NCBI GenBank assembly: GCA_036898135.1 | Contig: CM072519.1 | Span: 42,782,839-42,846,838 of the forward strand | Direction of reading: 5' to 3' | Length of the DNA: 64,000 bases | DNA from: Oncomelania hupensis | Taxonomy: Eukaryota > Mollusca > Gastropoda > Littorinimorpha > Pomatiopsidae | In this document: piece after piece, positions 56,151-64,000 of the stretch | How the letters are laid out: every line of letters begins with the position of its first letter | Numbering within the stretch: position 1 is the stretch's first letter | Notes under the pieces: generated by a model | Database searches by the model: none | What the model was told of the DNA's origin: nothing | Seen by the model: only the letters and a program-made list of their open reading frames with translations | Program-made: the position numbers and the translations under genes

Positions 56151-56515
56151 GGTTGAAGCCAATTTGTTAAGACAGGACCATCAGTCTACATTCCAAGGTA
56201 AGGCGACAGACCATCACACAAGCCATTGGACAACACGATGACCTGCTCACAGTGGTGAAAAAACGGAAACTCCGATGGTTTGGCCACGTCACCAGATCAT
56301 TAGGTCTTGCAAAGACCATCCTGCAAGGCACAGTGCAAGGAGGTAGAAGAAGAGGGAGACCGAAAAAGAGGTGGTAGGACAACATAAGAATGGACTGGTT
56401 TGACACTGAGCGAAACAATCAGGGTTGCTGAGGACATGGAAAGATGGAGTACGCTGGTTAAACGATCATCTGTGGTGCCCCTACGACCTCCGAGTTATTG
56501 GATAGGATAGCAGGA
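56151..56515 (+). mobile_element. LINE 3' end, right arm of an inverted pair
   Basis: Starts at TTGAAGCCAATTTG and continues with AGGACCATCAGTCTACATTC. After an internal deletion it runs to the ATTGGATAGGATAGCAGGAT tail near 56496-56515. Plus strand, so tail-outward relative to the left arm. Confidence 0.85.
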
Positions 56516-56529
56516 TAGGATAGGATTCC

Positions 56530-57667
<1,138 letters not shown>

Positions 57668-57970
57668 TGGATCCTTATCCTTCGGATGAGAGTATAAACC
57701 GAGATCTAGTCTGTGTCGCATACATTCCATCATAACGGACTTTAAAGATCCTGACGCTCATGTACTAGACGGGTGAGTGCCGGTGACAAGAACACACCCA
57801 GCATGCACTTAGGTCCTTCTCCCCCAACCCTGGCTGCCCAGGATTGTGCTCAGTTGTACGGGCGTCAGACCATGCGCCCAAAGGCTGCGGGTGGGCGTCT
57901 CGGGCGGCTTGAGTTAGATCATGTATCGGCCAGCGCCTTGAGCTGGTAAAGCGCTATATAAGAACGATTA
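57668..57970 (+). mobile_element. SINE family A copy, head missing
   Basis: Begins near CCTTCGGATGAGAGTATAAA and runs through ATCATAACGGACTTTAAAGA, GACGGGTGAGTGCCGGT and CCAAAGGCTGCGGGTG to GAGCTGGTAAAGCGCTATAT and an AATT-type tail. Confidence 0.85.
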
Positions 57971-58039
57971 AATTAAATTAATTAATTTTGGTATTTACGT
58001 TTGAAACGCACATTGAGCTTATTGTATAGGGAATGCGCT

Positions 58040-58054
58040 CTATAAAGGTTTACT

Positions 58055-58118
<64 letters not shown>

Positions 58119-58125
58119 CGACGGA
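58040..58125. repeat. (ATG)n microsatellite
   Basis: ATG/GAT run of about 65 bp, close downstream of the stop codon of the minus-strand exon 58148-58504. Confidence 0.95.
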
Positions 58126-58147
58126 CGATGATGTCCATGGGTTTCTG

Positions 58148-58504
58148 TTACACTGTAGCAGCACCGCCCACGTTCAAAAGACCCTTTCCCCTTGTCATGC
58201 CAACGTCTGGGCCGGTTAGATTTACGCTTTTCAGACCTTTTCCCAACAGTCTGTGATTGCGCCATTTTTTATCTCGTTGGTCCCCTGTCTTCCGCAGTTT
58301 CTTCAGCTGCCGCCAGATGGAGCGCACTTCCTCCATCGGTGTCAGTAGAACGACGATGGTAGCCATTACGAAACACCACACGTGCATGGATGTGACGTAA
58401 GTGGTGAATGACGTCAGGGACAGCACGCGCAGCGACGCCATGACGCCCGGGATGAGGAGAACGAAGAGGACGAGACAGAAGATGGTTCCGACAATGGCCG
58501 TCAG
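58148..58504 (-). CDS. Candidate terminal exon of a membrane protein
   Basis: From an acceptor TTGGTTTAG on the minus strand, 118 codons stay open to a TAA at 58148-58150. Two strongly hydrophobic segments are visible, TAIVGTIFCLVLFVLLIPGV (residues about 2-21) and VWCFVMATIVVLL (about 43-55), followed by a basic RSIWRQLKKLRK stretch and a polar tail. The exon is GC-richer than its flanks and ends just before a microsatellite. It may belong with the exon at 63376-63543 (both phase 0), but intervening exons could be missing. Family not recognised; a ligand-gated channel-like arrangement was considered but lacks enough matching motifs. Confidence 0.5.
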   Translation of the reverse strand: MTAIVGTIFCLVLFVLLIPGVMASLRVLSLTSFTTYVTSMHVWCFVMATIVVLLTPMEEVRSIWRQLKKLRKTGDQRDKKWRNHRLLGKGLKSVNLTGPDVGMTRGKGLLNVGGAATV

Positions 58505-58511
58505 CTAAACC

Positions 58512-58562
<51 letters not shown>

Positions 58563-58590
58563 GCGCGCACACGCACACACACACACCGCC
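58505..58590. repeat. (AC)n microsatellite
   Basis: AC run with a GCGCGC interruption, directly upstream (minus-strand sense) of the acceptor of exon 58148-58504. Confidence 0.95.
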
Positions 58591-58679
58591 GAGGTTACAA
58601 AGTATCATGACTTTCCCGAAACGCCACATACGTTGTGCTGACAATGGGTCATATTTCGTCCCCATTTTAAAGTACTTTG

Positions 58680-58735
58680 AAGTGTTCGAACCCTAACCCT
58701 TACCCAAACCCTAACCCAGCCCTAACCTTAACGGA
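58680..58735. repeat. Degenerate telomere-like CCCTAA repeats
   Basis: Variants AACCCTAACCCTTACCC, AAACCCTAACCCAGCCC and TAACCTTAACGG; a short interstitial block related in motif to 29770-29995. Confidence 0.7.
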
Positions 58736-58836
58736 TCATTGTTCCGACGTCAAAACAAGTAGGCATGTCAATACAAGTTATGTAGATGTTCACTGATTTG
58801 TCCAGATAACACTGTGTAAGTGTGCCCATATACACA

Positions 58837-58848
58837 CACACACACCCA

Positions 58849-58896
<48 letters not shown>

Positions 58897-58902
58897 ACAC
58901 AC
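58837..58902. repeat. (CA)n microsatellite
   Basis: CA run with small interruptions. Confidence 0.95.
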
Positions 58903-59100
58903 ACCAGCGTGCTTTGAAGCCCCAGTCAGACCCACCGATTCTCATAGGATTTAAATGGTCACACGCTGCAATAAATACAATCTCATCCGAATCCATCGTA
59001 GATTCAGAGGATAGAACATGTTCATTCATTCATTCATTATCTAGATTAACGTCCCCGGACACGATGTGTATGGGGGACAAGAGAACATGTTCTAATATTC

Positions 59101-59109
59101 CTTTTTTTT

Positions 59110-59186
<77 letters not shown>
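59101..59186. repeat. (T)18(G)67 homopolymer block
   Basis: About 18 T followed by 67 uninterrupted G (59120-59186). It is flanked on both sides by GTCCCCGGACAC and GGGGAC motifs (59052-59080 and 59200-59230), suggesting it lies between two copies of a short repeat. Confidence 0.9.
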
Positions 59187-59187
<1 letters not shown>

Positions 59188-59339
59188 ATAAATGTTACGT
59201 CCCCGGACACATTAAGCGTATAGGGGACGGGTGTATATTCCTGTTCTAATATTCCTGCGATTAAATCATAAGTCCGGACCAATCAAAACGTGCTGTGGCG
59301 TCCTTGACATTGCGACTGAAGAAAATAGCTGACACCACA

Positions 59340-59725
59340 ACACAAAGATGTCATCGGATCAAAGAGCAAACTAAGCCCCGAGTGTCTCCCTCCTCCTGAT
59401 CCATGGCCGTACCCACCATCGACAGAAGTTTCCTCCTTATATGCTACTAAAACTGCTAAATGTGGCAAACAACCTTTTCTTTCACTTTCCGAACTGCTCG
59501 AACTCGAACTGTTGGCCATAACGTTTACCCCATGATTGTAACCCAAATAAAAACAAGGGAGAGCACTTCAGGGCCAAGAAAAGAAGCCTCTTTCCGAATG
59601 AATGTCGTCTCCTCTGTCGAATTTCGTCCTCATCTGATACTAAAACATCGAAATATGGCAAACAATCTTCTCTCTCACTATCCTCCGAACTACTCGAACT
59701 CGAACTGTTGGCCATAGCTTTCATA
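59340..59725 (-). repeat. Tandem duplication encoding two Ser-rich N-termini
   Basis: Two copies 196 bp apart. On the minus strand each starts ATGGCCAACAGTTCGAGTTC and encodes MANSSSSSSSE...E(R/D)CLP (from 59716 and from 59520). The downstream parts diverge and no full protein is visible. It may be the duplicated 5' end of a transposase gene (Harbinger-like N-termini are Ser-rich), but this is a guess. Confidence 0.5.
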
Positions 59726-61505
59726 ACATGTACGCAGCAACACTACATGAACAAGCTGAGGCAGGCCATACTTTGGACATTGTTTTGACTCGCCCTGTTT
59801 GTCTTGTTAGATCTGTTGTTGCCGATAATTTGCACATGTCAGATCATTATTGTGTCATGATTCAGACTGATTTCTCGAGGCCTCGTGCGGAGAGAGTTAT
59901 TGTCAAAAGTAGAAATATGAAGGCCATTGATCGGTCGCAGTTTCGGCGCGATCTCGAAGAATCGCCCCTGTTGACTTGTCCTCCCGCTGACGTGGACAGC
60001 CTTGTAAGTCTATACAATACTCTCCTGCGTGAGCTGTTGGACAGACATGCTCCCGAAAAAGCGCGGTCAATCCCGAATCGTCCCCATAGCCCCTGGTTCA
60101 GTCGGGACATAATCTCTGTTCGGCGAGCCAGAATGTGCGCTGAAAGAAAGATGCGTAAGACAGGTCTGACGGTGGACATAGAGCGTTATAAGCGGGCTAG
60201 ATTGAGGGCTACCAGGACTATACAAAAGGCCAAGGCTGCATATTTCCAGTCCCAGCTAGAAAATGCCTCATCTGACCCTAGAAAGATGTTTCCTCTCATT
60301 CAGTCTCTGCTTAACAAGCCAGACTGCTCAGACGCTCTGCCTGACATAGACAACCAGACGATTGCAAATGCATTTTCTCATTATTTTCAAGATAAAATCA
60401 CCAAAATCAGACTTGGGTTTTCTGAAGACCTATCTGATTCAGCTCAGCATTACCCAGCTGCATGTGAATCCGCTGTCAACACACTGTCAGTCTTTGAGCC
60501 TCTGAACCTTGAAAATGTTAGAAAACTTGTTGATAGAGCTAAACCCACAACTTCAGCTTTAGATCCTGTACCCACTAGGTTTGTCTTGGAGTTTCTTGAG
60601 ACTTTATTGCCGGTCTTTCAGAAGATCTAAAATTCAAGCATGCGCTCTGGCACTGTTCCACGTGCGTTCAAATCTGCTGCCGTAATGCCTCTTTTGAAGA
60701 AGTCGAGTTTGGATCGAGAGGTCCTGGGTAACTATCGCCCAGTATCCAACTTGCCCTTTGCATCCAAGCTTCTTGAACGAGCTGTTGCTGATCAGCTACG
60801 GTCTCATCTAGATGGAAACAGCTTGCATGTCAAGTTTCAGTCGGCATACAGAAGTGGACATAGCACTGAGATTGCACTTTTGCGAGTTGTAAGCGATCTC
60901 CTGGGGATGGTTGATGGGGGTTTGATGGGGGTAGTAACGCACTGCTTGTTCTTCTTGATCTCAGTGCCGCATTCGACACCATAGATCATGCACTCCTCTT
61001 GGATAGGCTCCATTCTGAGATTGGCGTTTGCAGCACTGTACTGAATTGGTTTTCCTCCTATCTGTCGGACAGATATCAATGTGTTCATGTCAAGGGGTAC
61101 ACTTCCCCTGAAACTCTTCTTTCCTGTGGAGTTCCACAGGGTTCTGTCCTTGGACCCCTTCTGTTCTCTCTGTATGTTCGCCAGTTGTCTAACCTCATAA
61201 GCAGTTTCTCCATTGATCATCACTTATTCGCTGATGATTCGGAACTATATTCCAAAATTCCAGTTGATTGTGATGCTGCTGTTGCAGCCGTCAGAAATGT
61301 CGAGCAATGCTGTCTTGAGATCAAGATGTGGATGAATGCGAACAAGTTGAAACTGAATGAACAGAAGACAGAAGCTTTGCTATGTGGACCGCGAATTAGA
61401 AGACAATCTTGTCCCTTCCAGTCCCTGCGGGTCGGTGATGCTGACATTCAGTTCTCTCCTTTTGTAAAGACTCTTGGCCTTGTGCTTGACTGTGACCTTT
61501 CACTT

Positions 61506-62144
61506 TGTTACGTTGAAACGCGCATGATGGTGCGTGTGAAATGCGCAAGATATTATGTGTGAAGCGCGCGCGATAGATCTGTTCGTTTTATTTTGCAAAG
61601 TATTCAATAATAGAGTGTATTTACCTTTGATTTGAGTTTGCGTTGTTGTTAGAAGAGGCTTTGTATAACGTTGATAATTTTTGTTAGTCGATATTATTGG
61701 AGAATACTCTAGATCTGCTTGTTTACTATCGATCGTAGTTTCGGGATATTTGAGAACATTCTGGGACGGAAAATAATGTGGTATGACGTAAGTCAGTGAT
61801 GACGAAGTTTCATTTGATTGGTGGTCGTGCGTCATTCTACCGTGTTCTAAATTGTTCCCGATAAGTAGAGACTATAATAAGTGCCGCACTGTTTTAAAAG
61901 TTGTTGTTGATAGTGAGTTGAAAAGTAAAAAGTTGAGAGTGGAAAAAGCGATTGTATGCAGTTGTTTGATGTGTGCTGAATAAAAGTGGAAAACATCATA
62001 CGTCGACTCTGTGACTTGTATGCTGATTGAACGGCGTTTGCGTGGATAAACGAATCCGCGAGTTTATACCTATCAGGAGAATTCAAGCATTGGGGCTGAA
62101 TCAACTACTGATAGAAAAACACCAACATCAAACGGAGTGTAACA
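61506..62144 (+). mobile_element. Solo LTR, family S, copy 2, inside the LINE
   Basis: 639 bp starting TGTTACGTTGAAA and ending GTGTAACA, flanked by exact 5-bp CACTT (61501-61505 and 62145-62149). It is homologous to 49894-50472 along its length (for example TTGATTTGAGTTTGC, GTGCCGCACTGTTTT, TGTGCTGAATAAAAGTGG, GCATTGGGGCTGAATC), with a longer 5' part. Deleting it and one CACTT rejoins the LINE frame region. It therefore postdates the LINE insertion. Confidence 0.9.
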
Positions 62145-62876
62145 CACTTGAACAGCATGTTTCCGCAGTAGTGAGATCCTGTTTCTTTCATTTAAGAGCT
62201 CTTGGTAAAATCCGTTCTTCTCTCTGACTCGTAGTGTAGCAAACACTGTTGCTGTCTCTTTGTCTTGTCAAGACTAGACTATTGCAACAGCCTTCTTGCC
62301 AATCTGCCTCAAGCACAGATCAAACGCCTCCAATCTGCGCAGAATTCTGCAGCTCGATTGGTCACAAAAAGTCGTAAATCAGTCCATATCACCCCATTCT
62401 TGAGCAACTCCATTGGCTTCCTGTCCACAAACGCATTAAACACAAACTGCTTTCAGTTGCCTATCGCGCAGTTAAAGAGCACACTCCTGAATACCTGTTC
62501 GAACTTCTGAATGTGTACGAACCATCTCGCAGCCTCCGCTCAGCTTCCAAGTCTTTATTTGTTGTTCCTGGGCACAAGCAGTGTAGGACTAAGAGGTATG
62601 GTCAGAGGTCTTTCAGATACACTGCACCAGTCTGGTGGAATGCTCTTCCAGAAGGCATAAAGAGAGCAGACTCTGTCGGTGCATTTCGCAGAAACTTGAA
62701 AAACACATCTTCTTGCTAATCTGGATGCATAATTATCTGATCTCATCCCAATTTCATAAGTCACTGCGTGAAAGTTTTGCATAAATGTTAATTGACTGGT
62801 CTGCCTGCTAGAATGTGTTGAGCGATAGTGAAGAAGTTAAAATGTTAAGTTATGATGTATGCGCCCTTCCCGCCAC

Positions 62877-62880
<4 letters not shown>

Positions 62881-62912
<32 letters not shown>
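62881..62912. repeat. (TG)n microsatellite in the LINE 3' UTR
   Basis: TG run of about 32 bp. Confidence 0.9.
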
Positions 62913-62915
<3 letters not shown>

Positions 62916-63316
62916 ATCCACCTCCCTCCCACCAGCGCTGCGATCATGCCCGTCGGCGTGGAGATATTTACGCGCTTTATAAATTATTCATTCATTCATT
63001 CATTCAACAAGGAAAGATAACTAAGAGCGAGCCGCAGCGAAAACCAAGTTCCGCCTCTGCTGTATGGAATTAATTTTAGCGTGTGACCCACTGCTTCGTG
63101 CAATCAATTCTGAGATTAAATTGCATGGAACAAATTGAATGATTTAATCGGTAGGTCTGACTGGGCCTTTACAGTTTTTTTCTTCTTAGGAAGAAGAAGA
63201 AGAAGAATGATGCTGCCAGACTTGCGCTGTGGATAGAGAAAGCCATAGAACAAAACGACGGCCTTCGGAGAACGATGGATGCCTTAACTGTTGCTGTTGT
63301 TATGATTATAATAATA

Positions 63317-63317
63317 T

Positions 63318-63375
<58 letters not shown>
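63317..63375. repeat. (ATT)n microsatellite
   Basis: ATT run immediately beyond the proposed donor of the minus-strand exon 63376-63543. Confidence 0.95.
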
Positions 63376-63543
63376 TTTGACTTTGTGGAAGACAGAGTCG
63401 AGCTGTCGGAAGCTGGGTCGCTGAAGGCCGGTCAGGTTGGGAAACTCCTTCCTGAATTGTAGCGTCCAGGGGCTCAGGGGATTGTCAATCACTCGTACCT
63501 GGGCAACAAAGAAGTGCGCGACGACAATAAGGTAACGAAGCAT
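63376..63543 (-). CDS. Candidate first exon of a secreted or membrane protein
   Basis: ATG at 63541-63543 begins MLRYLIVVAHFFVAQ, a signal-peptide-like hydrophobic start, then NPLSPWTLQFRKEFPNLTGL with a possible N-glycosylation site (NLT) and RQLDSVFHKVK. An in-frame TAA lies upstream. The likely donor is AAA|GTAATA (end 63376, phase 0); AAA|GTCAAA (end 63382) is also possible, and CAG|GTACGAG inside the frame (after residue 15) is a strong alternative. It may pair with 58148-58504, but this is unproven. Confidence 0.4.
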
Positions 63544-63876
63544 GACGTGACATAGCCTACATATTCGAGGTTATAGATATTAGAGGTATACCTACGTGGA
63601 AAAGCACCCTACCCATCTATCCATCCAATAATTCATTTATTCAAAACATGAATAATTAACTGAATGAGTTAACAAAATTCCCGATTCCACTGCTTCGCCA
63701 AGATTCCACCGGTAACATGTTTGGGATTTAAAACGTAGGCCTTGGCAAAAAGAAAAGAAAATAAATAAAATAAACACACAAAAAAACAACTAACCAAAAA
63801 AACAAAAGAAAAGCATACAAAAAAAAAAAAACCCAAAAGAACATGACAGTACGGTAATGATAGCATAGGCCTAAGC

Positions 63877-64000
63877 CTTCTACTCCTTCGGATGAGAGTA
63901 GATCAATAACCGAGATCCAGTCTCACGTGCTTGCATACCATCACATGGACTTTCAAGATCTTGAGGCAAACTGTCCTAAACGGGTGTCAGATAACAAACA
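63877..64000 (+). mobile_element. SINE family A copy, cut by window end
   Basis: CTACTCCTTCGGATGAGAGT, then ACCGAGATCCAGTCTC and ACATGGACTTTCAAGATCTT match the body of the copies at 42714 and 57668. Confidence 0.75.

Larger units (their letters stand above)
59727..63005 (+). mobile_element. L2/CR1-like LINE, 5'-truncated, interrupted by a solo LTR
   Basis: Starts in the endonuclease end (HTLDIVLTR, SDHYCVMIQTD), then a linker frame to 60630. RT motifs follow: [31 protein letters not shown], a frameshift near 60920, [34 protein letters not shown] and catalytic FADDSELY near 61228. Solo LTR 61506-62144 interrupts it, and the C-terminal part resumes with SRLDYCNSLLANLPQAQIKR, NSAARLVTKSR, and the GQRSFRYTAPVWWNALPEGI region to a stop at 62717-62719. 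The 3' end GCGCTTTATAAATTATTCAT with an ATTC repeat (62973-63005) is typical of this group. A stop near 60628 and frameshifts make it inactive. Confidence 0.9.

Noticed and set aside
58148..58504. Assignment as a Cys-loop ligand-gated channel C-terminus
   Set aside because: Only loose similarity around YVTSMHVWCFV; the expected four-helix order and conserved motifs are not visible.

Overview
The window looks like nuclear DNA of an invertebrate animal, most likely a marine mollusc and perhaps a gastropod. The evidence is GT-AG introns, very dense microsatellites, a non-LTR retrotransposon family typical of marine invertebrates, and tRNA- and 5S-headed SINEs. There is no bacterial-style gene organisation, and the species cannot be named from the sequence.

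Layout. Positions 1-7180 are repeat-rich and hold a decayed minus-strand LINE 3' half (about 2983-4165). Positions 7180-17245 form a nested mobile-element locus. A plus-strand LINE fragment (7180-8769, resuming at 17233) is split in its GGATA-repeat tail by a complete, young Ty3/Gypsy-type LTR retrotransposon (8770-17227, minus strand). That element has two 1616-bp LTRs that differ at only four sites I could find, a 5-bp target duplication ATAGG, and one unbroken 1553-residue Gag-Pol frame. Its domain order is Gag, protease, integrase, reverse transcriptase, RNase H. Integrase ahead of RT is the unusual order known from the Gmr1-like group.

Positions 17233-28970 are mostly non-coding with LINE, SINE and hAT-like remnants. 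Positions 28972-43637 carry the main host gene: 17 GT-AG exons on the plus strand encoding about 692 residues of an ankyrin-repeat-like protein. Its start lies upstream and was not found. All introns are phase 0 except the last. The introns hold telomere-like repeats, a 5S/tRNA chimeric SINE, long GA and GAT tracts, LINE pieces and a small inverted-repeat element.

Positions 44391-46709 are a broken hAT transposon. Positions 49894-50472 and 61506-62144 are two solo LTRs of one family, each with a perfect 5-bp target duplication. The second sits inside an L2/CR1-type LINE (59727-63005). Four same-strand copies of an unassigned ~550-bp repeat lie between 39958 and 55300. On the minus strand, 58148-58504 and 63376-63543 are candidate exons of a small membrane protein.

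The genes do not form a pathway. The window records successive insertions into gene-poor DNA and introns. Its most notable items are the intact integrase-first retroelement, the solo-LTR family and the ankyrin-repeat gene.
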